This document shows, one piece after another, positions 25,400 through 33,992 of a DNA stretch of 43,614 bases (its first letter is position 1; each line of letters begins with the position of its first letter). The stretch covers positions 1 through 43,614 of the forward strand of contig JASBYY010000024.1 of the NCBI GenBank assembly GCA_029983675.1, read 5' to 3'. The DNA is from Bacteroidales bacterium (GTDB taxonomy: Bacteria; Bacteroidota; Bacteroidia; Bacteroidales; F082). The notes beneath the pieces are model-generated. The model was given only the letters and a program-made list of their open reading frames with translations, was not told the DNA's origin and searched no databases. The position numbers were made by a program, and so were the translations under genes.

Positions 25400-25407
25400 C
25401 AAATATA
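25400..25407 (-). promoter_or_regulatory. lon -7 box
   Basis: The minus strand reads TATATTTG, matching TAnnTTTG, 84 bases before the preferred lon ATG. This leaves a leader of about 75 bases and argues against the upstream GTG start. Confidence 0.5.
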
Positions 25408-25530
25408 AGATTATCAATATATTACAAGTTAGACTGCTTAAGCATGACAAAAAGCACATTCTCTATGTCAATTTGCGTGCCAATTACTGATTGCGGAAGT
25501 TGCTACGGCACGACCGGACGCCAACAAAAA

Positions 25531-25558
25531 AAGCCCTTGTCAACCGTGACGAGGGCTT
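25531..25558 (-). terminator. rpmE terminator
   Basis: On the minus strand AAGCCCTCGTC, a six-base loop and GACAAGGGCTT form a stem (one mismatch or G-U pair), followed by a run of T. It lies 23 bases after the L31 stop and faces the start of lon. Confidence 0.75.
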
Positions 25559-25580
25559 GGTGTATGTGACACACGTCGGC

Positions 25581-25853
25581 TTACTTGCCAGCGTTGTTCT
25601 TTTCGAGGAATTTCTTGTATTTATTGTTGAACTTATCAACACGACCAGCCGAGTCAACAAGTTTCATCTTGCCGGTATAGAACGGGTGCGAAGCGCTAGA
25701 GATTTCGAGCTTCACGAGCGGATACTCCTTGCCGTCTTCCCACACAATGGTTTCCTTGGAATTGATGGTGGAACGTGAAATGAACGCATAGTCGTTCGAA
25801 ATGTCTTTGAATACCACCAAACGATAGTTCTTTGGGTGAATGTCTTTTTTCAT
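25581..25853 (-). CDS. rpmE2: 50S ribosomal protein L31 type B
   Basis: The 90-residue protein begins MKKDIHPKNYRLVVFKDISN and contains SASHPFYTGKMKLVDSAGRV and DKFNNKYKKF, the L31 signature. It lacks the zinc-binding CxxC of type A L31, so it is the zinc-independent B form common in Bacteroidota. It has its own promoter (-7 box at 25883-25890) and terminator and is monocistronic on the minus strand, divergent from serC. Confidence 0.95.
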   Translation of the reverse strand: MKKDIHPKNYRLVVFKDISNDYAFISRSTINSKETIVWEDGKEYPLVKLEISSASHPFYTGKMKLVDSAGRVDKFNNKYKKFLEKNNAGK

Positions 25854-25882
25854 CGCTTTCTTCTCCTTATAATTTGAGGCTG

Positions 25883-25890
25883 CAAAAGTA
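25883..25890 (-). promoter_or_regulatory. rpmE -7 box
   Basis: The minus strand reads TACTTTTG, a TAnnTTTG match, 30 bases before the L31 ATG. Confidence 0.55.
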
Positions 25891-26111
25891 CTACTTTTTC
25901 ATCAAATAGCAACACCTTTGCAGTGTTTTTTTTCTTACCGTCAGATTCCCTCTCCAATATATAATCATATATCTCTGATTTTCAATAGACAACAAGAAAG
26001 AACCATCCGAGTCATAAACAACATATCCGAAAATCAAAATCCATAATCATCCTTACGCTTCAAGCCATATTATTATTTTCAAAAAGGGCTGTTCCACATT
26101 GTTTTTATTAT

Positions 26112-26119
26112 TATCTTTG
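26112..26119 (+). promoter_or_regulatory. serC -7 box
   Basis: TATCTTTG matches TAnnTTTG and lies 73 bases before the serC ATG. The upstream part of 25891-26111 is AT-rich with no gene. Confidence 0.5.
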
Positions 26120-26192
26120 CAGCACTTTTTCAGAGCGAGGAAAGGAAGAAGTATGAATCGAAATCTTACATTAATAATATAATCTCAAAGCA

Positions 26193-27296
26193 ATGAACAA
26201 AGCTTATAATTTCAACGCAGGTCCTTGCGTGCTGCCCAAAGAGGCAGTTGAATCAACCATCAACGCCATTCGCAACTTTGACAATACCGGTATCGGTTTG
26301 ATGGAAATCTCGCACCGTACTCCCGGTTGGGAACGCACCATGGAAGAAACACGCCAGTTGTGGCGCGATTTGCTGAACATCCCGAACGAATATGAAGTGT
26401 TATTTCTCGGTGGCGGTGCCAGCACCCAGTTCTTCACTGTTCCTGCCAACTTGCTAAAGACCAAGGCCGCCTATTTGCAGACAGGCGTATGGGCAAAGAA
26501 AGCCGTTAAGGAAGCCAAGTTGTTCGGCAAGGTTGACATTGTCGCCTCGTCAGAAGACAAGACCTACACCTACATTCCGAAAGGATACACCATCCCTACC
26601 GATGCTGACTACTTCCACATCACGACCAACAACACCATCTATGGCACGGAAATCAAGTATGATATGGATTGCCCCATCATGCTCGTGGCCGACATGTCGT
26701 CCGACATCATGAGCCGTCCCGTTGACATCAAGAAATACGGCATGATCTACGGTGGCGCCCAGAAGAACGTTGGTCCCGCTGGCGTTACCTTCGTCATCGT
26801 CCGCAAAGACATCCTCGGCAACATCGGCGACCGCGCTTACATGAATCCGCTGCCGACCATGGTTGACTACCGCACGCACGCTGTCGAAGAAGCCAAGAAC
26901 ATCTCCATGTTCAACACGCCTCCCGTACTGCCCATCTTCGTCATGCACGAAACCCTGAAATGGGTGAAAGACCTTGGAGGTGTGGCCGAAATGAACAAGA
27001 TCAACACGAAGAAATCGAACATGCTGTATGAAGAAATCGACCGCAACAGCCTGTTCCGCGGCACTGTCGAAAACAAGGAAGACCGTTCCATCATGAACCA
27101 CTGCTGGGTCATGGCCGAAGGTCGCGAAAACCTCCAAGATGCTTTCATGGCTTACGCCAAGGAACACGGCATGGTCGGCATCAAGGGTCACCGCTCGGTT
27201 GGCGGCTTCCGCGCCTCCCTCTACAACGCTTGCCCCATCGAGGCTGTCGAAGCTCTCGTCCAGTGCATGCAGGACTTTGAAAAGGCCAACAAGTAA
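26193..27296 (+). CDS. serC: Phosphoserine aminotransferase
   Basis: The 367-residue protein starts MNKAYNFNAGPCVLPKEAVE, the SerC N-terminal signature, with EISHRTPGW and the PLP-lysine region YGGAQKNVGPAGVTFVIVRK (Schiff-base Lys in AQKN). It converts 3-phosphohydroxypyruvate and glutamate to phosphoserine and 2-oxoglutarate. serA and a DUF1015 gene follow in the same direction, the usual Bacteroidota serine cluster. Length and ends are normal. Confidence 0.97.
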   Translation: MNKAYNFNAGPCVLPKEAVESTINAIRNFDNTGIGLMEISHRTPGWERTMEETRQLWRDLLNIPNEYEVLFLGGGASTQFFTVPANLLKTKAAYLQTGVWAKKAVKEAKLFGKVDIVASSEDKTYTYIPKGYTIPTDADYFHITTNNTIYGTEIKYDMDCPIMLVADMSSDIMSRPVDIKKYGMIYGGAQKNVGPAGVTFVIVRKDILGNIGDRAYMNPLPTMVDYRTHAVEEAKNISMFNTPPVLPIFVMHETLKWVKDLGGVAEMNKINTKKSNMLYEEIDRNSLFRGTVENKEDRSIMNHCWVMAEGRENLQDAFMAYAKEHGMVGIKGHRSVGGFRASLYNACPIEAVEALVQCMQDFEKANK

Positions 27297-27317
27297 TTAA
27301 TTGATTAGCCTCAGACT

Positions 27318-27369
27318 GTTAGCCATTAGCCAGCCGCGATCTCTTTGGTTCAAGCTGCTAACGGCTAAC
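27318..27369 (+). other. Hairpin between serC and serA
   Basis: GTTAGCCATTAGC (27318-27330) pairs with GCTAACGGCTAAC (27357-27369), 12 of 13 bases, across a 26-base loop. The unit GGCTAAC recurs nearby. No T-run follows, so a full terminator is unlikely; it may be a processing or attenuation element. Confidence 0.4.
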
Positions 27370-27427
27370 GGCTAAGCGCTGACAGACAAAATAATCAAAT
27401 CATCAACAAATAGCAAAACAACATACA

Positions 27428-28345
27428 ATGAAAGTATTAGTAGCAACAGAAAAACCCTTCGCCAAAGTTGCCGTTGACGGCATTCGCGAAGTAGTGGAAA
27501 AGAACGGTTATGAACTTGCTCTTTTAGAGAAATACACCGATGTCAACGACCTTTACAAAGCCGTTGCCGACGCTGACGCCCTCATCGTCCGCTCCGACAA
27601 GGTCACCAAGGAAGTGCTCGACCATGCCAAGAACCTGAAGATTGTGGTTCGCGCCGGCGCCGGTTACGACAACTTAGACCTTGAAGCCTGCACCGCCAAG
27701 AACGTTGTCGCCATGAACACCCCCGGACAGAACTCCAACGCCGTGGCAGAATTGGTCATGGGTATGCTGGTGTATGCCGTCCGCAACCTCTACAACGGCA
27801 AATCGGGTTCCGAACTGATGGGCAAGAAACTCGGTCTTCTCGCTTTCGGTAACGTGGGTCGCAACGTGGCTCGCATCGCCAAGGGATTCGGCATGGAAGT
27901 TTATGCTTTCGACGAATTTGTGCCCGCCGCCAAGATTGAAGAAGCCGGTGTTCACGCCGCCGCCAACCGCGACGCACTCTTCGAGACCTGCGACATTGTG
28001 TCCCTGCATATTCCTGCTACCGCAGAAACCAAGCAGAGCATCAATTACGCCGTCGTCAACAAAATGCACAAAGGTGGCATCCTGGTCAATACCGCCCGCA
28101 AGGAAGTCATCAACGAAGCCGAACTGATCAAGCTGATGGCCGAACGTACCGACCTCAAATACATCACCGACATCATGCCCGATGCCGATGCCGAGTTCAA
28201 GGCATTTGAAGGCCGTTACTTCTCGACACCTAAGAAAATGGGTGCCCAGACCGAAGAAGCCAACATCAATGCAGGTCTGGCAGCCGCCAGCCAAATCGCC
28301 GATTTCTTCAAGACCGGCAACAAGAAATTCCAAGTGAACAAATAA
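27428..28345 (+). CDS. serA: D-3-phosphoglycerate dehydrogenase, short form
   Basis: This 305-residue D-2-hydroxyacid dehydrogenase lacks the ACT/regulatory domain of long SerA. The Rossmann motif is LGLLAFGNVGRNVARIAKGF (about 135-154); substrate-binding RAGAGYDN (75-82) and NTARKEVINEAEL with Arg224 are present. The usual TPHxG catalytic-His motif reads TPKKMGAQTEEA (267-278), so the canonical His is missing and the region has one extra residue. The pairing with serC makes oxidation of 3-phosphoglycerate the likely reaction. Without ACT, serine feedback inhibition may be absent. A terminator follows the stop. Confidence 0.9.
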   Translation: MKVLVATEKPFAKVAVDGIREVVEKNGYELALLEKYTDVNDLYKAVADADALIVRSDKVTKEVLDHAKNLKIVVRAGAGYDNLDLEACTAKNVVAMNTPGQNSNAVAELVMGMLVYAVRNLYNGKSGSELMGKKLGLLAFGNVGRNVARIAKGFGMEVYAFDEFVPAAKIEEAGVHAAANRDALFETCDIVSLHIPATAETKQSINYAVVNKMHKGGILVNTARKEVINEAELIKLMAERTDLKYITDIMPDADAEFKAFEGRYFSTPKKMGAQTEEANINAGLAAASQIADFFKTGNKKFQVNK

Positions 28346-28358
28346 GTAGCACCCATCG

Positions 28359-28394
28359 AAAAGACACTGCAAGCCCCACTTGTGGTGTCTTTTT
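28359..28394 (+). terminator. serA terminator
   Basis: AAAAGACAC (28359-28367) pairs with GTGTCTTTT (28385-28393), with a T-rich end, 13 bases after the serA stop. The DUF1015 gene begins 35 bases later, so read-through or a separate promoter is needed. Confidence 0.7.
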
Positions 28395-28428
28395 CATTGG
28401 ATCATCATTAAAAAATCAAGAATAGATA

Positions 28429-29694
28429 ATGTCAGTCATTAAACCTTTCAAAGGATGGCGTCCCGGCGTGGACATCGTCCAAAAACTCGCTTCAAGACCT
28501 TATGATGTTTTGAACACCGAAGAAGCCCGCAAGGAATGCGAAGGCAACCCTTACAGCCTGCTCCACGTGACCAAAGCTGAAATCGACCTGCCCGAAGGCC
28601 ACAAGGACAGCGACTTAGAAACATATCTGAAAGTGGTTGAGAACTTCAACTCCTTCAAAGATTTCGGATGGATCAAGCAAGACCAGGAAGAAAAGCTCTA
28701 TATCTATGCCCAAAGCATGAATCCTACCGATGCCAATGCCCAATGGCAATACGGCATCGTGGCTTGCGCCTACAGCGAAGACTATGTCAACAAGATTATC
28801 AAGAAGCATGAGCTGACCCGCAAGGACAAGGAAGAAGACCGCATGAAGCACGTCCGCCTCACCAACGCCAACGTGGAACCTGTCTTCTTTGCCTATCCCG
28901 CCGTTTCCGAAATCGACACCATCGTCAACAAGATCATCGCCGAGAAGCCCATCTATGACTTCATCGCCAAGGAAGATGGCTTTGGCCACCGTTTCTGGGT
29001 GATCGACGACAAGGCCACCATCGCCCGCTTAGTGGAACTCTTCGCCACCAAGGTGCCTGCCATGTACATTGCCGACGGACACCACCGCAGCGCCGCCGCA
29101 GCCCTCGTAGGACAGGAAAAGAAAGAACACAATCCCGCACACAACGGCCAAGAAGAATACAACTTCTTCATGACAGTGATCTTCCCCGACAACCAACTGA
29201 AGGTCATCGACTACAACCGTGTTGTGAAAGACCTCAACGGCTTGAGCAAGGAACAATTCCTGAAGGCCCTCGAAGATGCTTACGTTGTGGAAGACATGGG
29301 CACCGAAATCTACAAGCCTTGCAAGTTGCACGAGCACAGCATGTATCTTGACGGACATTGGTACAAGATGAACGCCAAGGCTGGCAAATACAACGACAAC
29401 GACCCCATCGGCGTGCTTGACGTGAAGATCTTGAGCGATCATGTGTTAGACAACATTCTCGGCATCAAGGACTTGCGCACCGACAAGCGTATCGACTTCG
29501 TTGGCGGCATCCGTGGTCTGGGCGAACTGAAACGTCGCGTTGACAACGGCGAGATGAAGGTTGCTTTTGCCCTGTACCCCGTTTCGATGCAACAAATCAT
29601 CGACATCGCCGACAGCGGCAACATCATGCCTCCAAAAACCACTTGGTTTGAGCCGAAACTGCGCTCGGGCTTAGTGATTCACACACTCGATTAA
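28429..29694 (+). CDS. DUF1015 family protein
   Basis: 421 residues matching DUF1015 throughout: IKPFKGWRPGVDIVQKLASR near the start, SLLHVTKAEIDLPEG, then AMYIADGHHRSAAAALVG and KRIDFVGGIRGLGELKRRVD. It is cytosolic and of unproven function. It often sits beside serA/serC in Bacteroidota, suggesting a link to serine or phosphoserine metabolism. Length is normal. Its stop region is followed by a strong terminator. Confidence 0.9.
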   Translation: MSVIKPFKGWRPGVDIVQKLASRPYDVLNTEEARKECEGNPYSLLHVTKAEIDLPEGHKDSDLETYLKVVENFNSFKDFGWIKQDQEEKLYIYAQSMNPTDANAQWQYGIVACAYSEDYVNKIIKKHELTRKDKEEDRMKHVRLTNANVEPVFFAYPAVSEIDTIVNKIIAEKPIYDFIAKEDGFGHRFWVIDDKATIARLVELFATKVPAMYIADGHHRSAAAALVGQEKKEHNPAHNGQEEYNFFMTVIFPDNQLKVIDYNRVVKDLNGLSKEQFLKALEDAYVVEDMGTEIYKPCKLHEHSMYLDGHWYKMNAKAGKYNDNDPIGVLDVKILSDHVLDNILGIKDLRTDKRIDFVGGIRGLGELKRRVDNGEMKVAFALYPVSMQQIIDIADSGNIMPPKTTWFEPKLRSGLVIHTLD

Positions 29695-29705
29695 TGAATG
29701 GATTG

Positions 29706-29734
29706 AAAGGCGCTGTTTTAGCAGCGCCTTTTTT
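29706..29734 (+). terminator. Terminator after the DUF1015 gene
   Basis: AAAGGCGCTG and CAGCGCCTTT form a perfect ten-pair stem with a six-base loop, then T residues. Because it lies between the DUF1015 stop and ATG 29739, it also argues that the recombinase starts at 29739. Confidence 0.85.
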
Positions 29735-29738
29735 CGAC

Positions 29739-30650
29739 ATGAAACTGGACCAAACCTTACTCAAACATTACGCCATCTATCTGAGGTTAGAGCTGTCGCT
29801 CTCCGACAACAGCATCAGCGCGTATATCCACGACGTTTCACTATTTCAACAATACCTTGAAGCGAAATGCAATGACATCGAATTGGACAGTGTCAGCATG
29901 GAAACAATAGAGCAATTTCTGTCGTTTCTCTATGATATCGATATCGGAGCAAGCTCGCAAGCCCGCATTTTGTCCGGTTTGAAATCGTTTTACCGCTACC
30001 TGATGCAGGAAAAAATCATAAACAGCGACCCAACAGAACTGATCAGTTCGCCATCGTTAGGTCGCCACCTACCGGAAGTATTGAGCTACGAAGAAATACA
30101 GAGAATGATTGAAAGCATCGACCTCAGTCAACCCAACGGGCATCGCAACAAAGCCATGATTGAAGTGATGTATGGTTGCGGGCTTCGTGTTTCAGAACTC
30201 ATCACGCTACAAATCAGCAATATATATCGTGAGGACGGTTTTTTACGTTTGATAGGAAAAGGCGACAAGGAAAGACTTGTTCCCATTGGCGACAGCAGCT
30301 TGGAGATTCTTTTTCAATATATCGAAGGAGCACGCCTACAAGTACGGGTGAAACCGAAACACATCGACACCGTGTTTTTGAACGGGCGCGGCATGGGTTT
30401 AAGCCGACAGATGGTCTTTCTCATCGTAAAGGAACTTGCCAAGTCGAACGGCATCAAGCGGAACATCAGTCCCCATACCTTTCGCCACTCTTTCGCCACC
30501 CATCTCATCGAAGGAGGCGCCAACCTGCTGGCCGTACAACAGATGCTCGGCCATGCCAGTGTCAGCACAACGGAAATCTATACACATATCTCAGATGCCT
30601 TGCTGCGCGATACGCTGACTAGTTTCCATCCGCGTTTCAAAAAAAATTGA
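29739..30650 (+). CDS. xerD: XerD-type tyrosine recombinase
   Basis: I start at ATG 29739 (MKLDQTLLKHYAIYLRLEL); the in-frame ATG at 29694 would translate through the terminator hairpin. The protein of 303 residues has an N-terminal SAM-like core-binding domain and a C-terminal catalytic domain with the residues of the family: Arg in GCGLRVSELI, Lys in GKGDKERLVP, HxxR in HTFRHSFATHL, His in LGHASVSTTEIYTH and Tyr in the same block. It is probably the housekeeping recombinase that resolves chromosome dimers at dif; no dif site was identified here. It converges on the next gene with an 17-base gap. Confidence 0.85.
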   Translation: MKLDQTLLKHYAIYLRLELSLSDNSISAYIHDVSLFQQYLEAKCNDIELDSVSMETIEQFLSFLYDIDIGASSQARILSGLKSFYRYLMQEKIINSDPTELISSPSLGRHLPEVLSYEEIQRMIESIDLSQPNGHRNKAMIEVMYGCGLRVSELITLQISNIYREDGFLRLIGKGDKERLVPIGDSSLEILFQYIEGARLQVRVKPKHIDTVFLNGRGMGLSRQMVFLIVKELAKSNGIKRNISPHTFRHSFATHLIEGGANLLAVQQMLGHASVSTTEIYTHISDALLRDTLTSFHPRFKKN

Positions 30651-30667
30651 TTTGTATTCGAACACAA

Positions 30668-31117
30668 TCAGATGATATTGCCCTGATCATCAACAAGTAC
30701 GCCCCAGCTAACAGCAGAAAGCATATCGCCGTCGAAAAAGAAATCGACAAGCGCATCCTCGTAGGAAATACGGGTCTCACCATCCTCTTCTTCCTCTTCA
30801 TAATCAACACAACCATGCTGTTTCATCAGTTCCATGATGGCCGTTTTGCCAAGCTGAAATACTTTTTCACCATAAAGCGTGGCTTCGGTATTATCCGTCT
30901 CAAAACAAGCGACTACCGATTTGGTGATGCCTTCAAAATAAATGCTGGTCTTTAGATCCTCGTATTCATAATAGATAGAGCGGTTTTCAGTCTCTTCCAT
31001 ATCGCTCAGTTCTTCATAGAAATTGGGCTTGCCTATCATTTTGACAGCATCGTCAAGCGTCATGCCAAAAGGTATTCCACCATACCCTTTAAGGGGTTCG
31101 ATATTGAATTCTTTCAT
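30668..31117 (-). CDS. Hypothetical acidic protein
   Basis: 149 residues, no signal peptide or membrane segment, strongly acidic with an EEEEEDGE run near residue 105. The start MKEFNIEPLKGYGGIPFGMT and the segment TLDDAVKMIGKPNFYE resemble small cytosolic immunity- or SMI1-like proteins only loosely; I do not assign a family. It is convergent with the recombinase and has the third 183-bp repeat upstream. Confidence 0.6.
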   Translation of the reverse strand: MKEFNIEPLKGYGGIPFGMTLDDAVKMIGKPNFYEELSDMEETENRSIYYEYEDLKTSIYFEGITKSVVACFETDNTEATLYGEKVFQLGKTAIMELMKQHGCVDYEEEEEDGETRISYEDALVDFFFDGDMLSAVSWGVLVDDQGNII

Positions 31118-31221
31118 GTGTAGTTGAATTGATTTGAAAGCGTGAAATTAAACAAAATCCACATACCGGACACCTTTTCAGCGTAAATAAGGAAACATTA
31201 TTTGTATTTCACATGTTTTAT

Positions 31222-31404
31222 CCCAATTCGGTCATTAGGGTTCGTAATGATTTTTGATGGATTTTCGAGTAGATTTCGTTTTTCTTTTCGTGAAGCATAG
31301 CGGGCTATGGAAACGAAAAGAAGGACGAAAGATGCCGAAAAGACGCAAAAATCATCGAACAGCAATGAAAAACCACATTCAAGCGTTCTAATGACCGATT
31401 TGGG
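31222..31404. mobile_element. 183-bp MITE-like inverted-repeat element, copy 3
   Basis: Third copy, same orientation as the others, flanked on both sides by TTTAT (31217-31221 and 31405-31409), a perfect 5-bp target duplication. Terminal repeats match at 16 of 17 bases. It differs from copy 1 at two positions. It lies 25 bases from the end of the permease gene. Confidence 0.88.
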
Positions 31405-31429
31405 TTTATTAGCGTTTTCACGCATTCCT

Positions 31430-32653
31430 TTATTCAAACCGCAAGGCTTTAATCGGTGTGATTCGGTTGATGACAGCGGTGGGTATCAGCAACATGAGTG
31501 TCCAAAGCAGCAAAGTTCCCAAATTAATGACAATGACAATGCCTGCATGAAGTTCCACCGGTACTGAGGAAAGATAATAGGTTTCGGCGGGTAATTTGAT
31601 GAAAGCCGTGTAATATTGTAAGAAACAGAAACCCAATCCCACAATATTCCCAATGATCATGCCTGCAAACAATATACGCAACGACCTGTATAAAAGCACA
31701 TTACGAACAAACTGATTGGTGGCACCCATAGCTTTCAGCACACCTATGGTTGAGGTTCTTTCGATGATGAAAATCAGCAACATGCTGACCACTGTAATGC
31801 CTGCCACCAACAGCATCAAGGCCATGATGAGCCATACATTGGTGTCTAACAGTGCCAGCCAGTCGAAAATCTGCGTGTTGGTTTCTCGCACCGTATATGA
31901 GGCTAATTCCACGGGCAAGCTGAAATACAAGGCATCGTTGACGGATTCCATCATGTCGGCATTATCCACCCACACCTCCACCTTTCCGGTAGCTTGCTCA
32001 GGCCACTCGTTCAATCTCCTGATCTGATTCAAATCTCCGAAAACGTACCGGTCGTCAAACTCTGTCAATCCAGTTTGATAGATACCGACAATATCGAACT
32101 TCCTCCCCCTTGCCTTCATGTCATTGTCAATAAACCAGACACGCACGGGGTCGCCCAAGCCCAGCAACATCTTATCGGCGATATTTTTCGAAATCATCAC
32201 CTCCGTAGAACGCTCGTTTACAGTGTATTTCGGCACCATTCCGGCAACAAGGCAATTAGAAAAATACGACCAGTCGTAATGCTCGTCCACGCCCTTCAAA
32301 ACCACCCCTTGAATTTCCTCATCGGTTTTAATGATGCCCGCTTTGTCTGCCACCATTTGGTAATGGCGAATACCGGCAGTATGATTGAGAATGCTTTTTA
32401 GCGAAGAATCCAGCACGAAAGGATTTTCTTCTATAGATTCGTTCTTGTCAAGGGCGACAATATGAATGGGAGCCTCAAAACCCAACACTTTGTCACGAAT
32501 TTGGTTTTTGAAACCGATGACTACGCCCCAAGCGATGATCATTACAGCCACTGCCAATGCCACACTCACCACCGCTAATCGTAATGAGGTAGATGACAAA
32601 CTTTTCCGCGACAACGAAAAAAATCTGCGTGCTATGAATTCTGATCCGTTCAT
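31430..32653 (-). CDS. LolC/LolE-type lipoprotein-releasing ABC permease
   Basis: 407 residues: an N-terminal membrane helix after the EFIARRFFSL amphipathic start (RLAVVSVALAVAVMIIAWGV, about 26-45), a periplasmic domain (about 55-265), and a C-terminal FtsX/MacB domain with three helices (ITVVSMLLIFIIERTSTIGV, then LKAMGATNQFVRNVLLYRS). Family members extract outer-membrane lipoproteins with the LolD ATPase, which is not in this window. The ATG is supported by a -7 box at 32668-32675 only 15 bases upstream. Confidence 0.85.
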   Translation of the reverse strand: MNGSEFIARRFFSLSRKSLSSTSLRLAVVSVALAVAVMIIAWGVVIGFKNQIRDKVLGFEAPIHIVALDKNESIEENPFVLDSSLKSILNHTAGIRHYQMVADKAGIIKTDEEIQGVVLKGVDEHYDWSYFSNCLVAGMVPKYTVNERSTEVMISKNIADKMLLGLGDPVRVWFIDNDMKARGRKFDIVGIYQTGLTEFDDRYVFGDLNQIRRLNEWPEQATGKVEVWVDNADMMESVNDALYFSLPVELASYTVRETNTQIFDWLALLDTNVWLIMALMLLVAGITVVSMLLIFIIERTSTIGVLKAMGATNQFVRNVLLYRSLRILFAGMIIGNIVGLGFCFLQYYTAFIKLPAETYYLSSVPVELHAGIVIVINLGTLLLWTLMLLIPTAVINRITPIKALRFE

Positions 32654-32667
32654 TTTGTTTATAATTG

Positions 32668-32675
32668 CAAAAGTA
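32668..32675 (-). promoter_or_regulatory. -7 box for the LolC/E-type gene
   Basis: The minus strand reads TACTTTTG (TAnnTTTG) in the 36-base gap between the divergent permease and NamZ genes. The resulting leader is only a few bases long. Confidence 0.5.
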
Positions 32676-32689
32676 AAAAATAAACCGCG

Positions 32690-33889
32690 ATGTGTCGAAT
32701 TTTCTTTTTCCTATTGATGATCATTGCCCCATATTGGGTCCAGTGTTCCGCCCAGCAAGTTACAACAGAAACAAAACATATTCAGTTGGTTTCAAGTGAT
32801 TTATATATTTCAGGAGCACAAAACACAGAAGCATATCTACCCTTACTTCAAAAAAAGAAAATCGGAGTGGTTGCCAACCAGAGCAGTGTCATCGGGACGA
32901 CTCATTTGGTGGACAGTTTACTGAAACAAGGCGTTGACGTTATCAAAATCTTCACACCTGAACACGGTTTCAGGGTGGCTGCCGATGCCGGGGCTGCCGT
33001 CAACCACGGCAAAGACGAGGCGACAGGTCTTCCTATTGTCTCTTTGTACGGAAAAAACAAAAAGCCAAGTTCGGAAATGCTTCAAGGCATCGACCTTATT
33101 TTATTTGACCTGCAGGATGTCGGGGTCAGGTTTTACACCTACATTTCCACATTGACCTACGTCATGGAAGCCGCCACCGAGAATCATTTGCCTATAATCG
33201 TCCTCGATCGTCCAAATCCCAATGGTTTTTATGTGGACGGTCCGGTGCTTAAAGCCGAGAACAAGTCATTTGTGGGACTTCATCCTGTTCCTGCCGTTTA
33301 CGGCATGACCATTGGAGAATACGCGAAAATGGTTAATGGAGAAAGCTGGCTCAATAACGCCCTGCATTGCGATTTGACGGTCATACCTATTAATAATTAC
33401 GACCGCAATGCCATTTACGAGCTTCCAGTAAAACCCTCCCCCAACCTCCCCACTTGGGAATCCATCTATCTCTATCCAACATTGTGTTTTTTCGAAGGCA
33501 CCATTGTCAGCGTTGGCCGAGGCACCGAAACGCCATTTCAAGTGTTTGGACATCCCGATATGAGGGGCGGCATACACTTCACTCCCCAAAGCAAGGACGG
33601 AGCCTCAAAGCCTTTGTTGGAAGGACGGCGTTGCCGAGGCGAAAACAAGACTGATTTCGCGCACGATTTCGCCAGCAATGAAAATCAGATTCATTTGCAA
33701 TGGATTATTGACGCCTATCAGCAATTGAAAGACAAGAAATTCTTTACTAATTATTTCCGGCTGCTATCGGGCGACGACGCCCTGCAACAACAAATCGAAG
33801 CGGGACTTGGCGAAACACAAATCCGTGAAAGCTGGCAAGGCGAATTAGATGCATTTCAAGAAATCAGGCGGAAATACTTGATATATTGA
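32690..33889 (+). CDS. Exported NamZ-type exo-beta-N-acetylmuramidase (DUF1343)
   Basis: 399 residues with a signal peptide (FLLMIIAPYWVQCSAQQ). The DUF1343 hallmarks are present: KIGVVANQSSVIGTTHLVDS, IFTPEHGFR, LPIVSLYGKNKKPS, FDLQDVGVRFYTYISTL, DRPNPNG and FFEGTIVSVGRGTETPFQVF. The founding member, B. subtilis NamZ, removes terminal MurNAc from peptidoglycan fragments, so cell-wall recycling in the periplasm is likely. The cysteine in QCSAQ could be a lipobox, though the context is weak. A bidirectional terminator follows. Confidence 0.85.
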   Translation: MCRIFFFLLMIIAPYWVQCSAQQVTTETKHIQLVSSDLYISGAQNTEAYLPLLQKKKIGVVANQSSVIGTTHLVDSLLKQGVDVIKIFTPEHGFRVAADAGAAVNHGKDEATGLPIVSLYGKNKKPSSEMLQGIDLILFDLQDVGVRFYTYISTLTYVMEAATENHLPIIVLDRPNPNGFYVDGPVLKAENKSFVGLHPVPAVYGMTIGEYAKMVNGESWLNNALHCDLTVIPINNYDRNAIYELPVKPSPNLPTWESIYLYPTLCFFEGTIVSVGRGTETPFQVFGHPDMRGGIHFTPQSKDGASKPLLEGRRCRGENKTDFAHDFASNENQIHLQWIIDAYQQLKDKKFFTNYFRLLSGDDALQQQIEAGLGETQIRESWQGELDAFQEIRRKYLIY

Positions 33890-33915
33890 AAAATGTTCAC
33901 CTGTCGATTCAAATA

Positions 33916-33958
33916 AAAACAAAGCGTTGCCTGAATAGATCGGGCGACGCTTTGTTTT
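33916..33958. terminator. Bidirectional terminator between namZ and the aminotransferase
   Basis: AAAACAAAGCGTTGCC pairs with GGCGACGCTTTGTTTT (one G-U position). The arms are A-rich on one side and T-rich on the other, so it can end transcription of both convergent genes. Confidence 0.85.
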
Positions 33959-33992
33959 TAAGGAACACAGATCGTTCCGAAAAATGATGCAA

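Noticed and set aside
26550..27191. 213-codon minus-strand frame inside serC
   Set aside because: Antisense shadow with repetitive Val/His/Asp composition; serC is clear.
29694..29738. ATG 29694 as the recombinase start
   Set aside because: It would translate through a strong terminator hairpin; ATG 29739 gives the normal XerD N-terminus.
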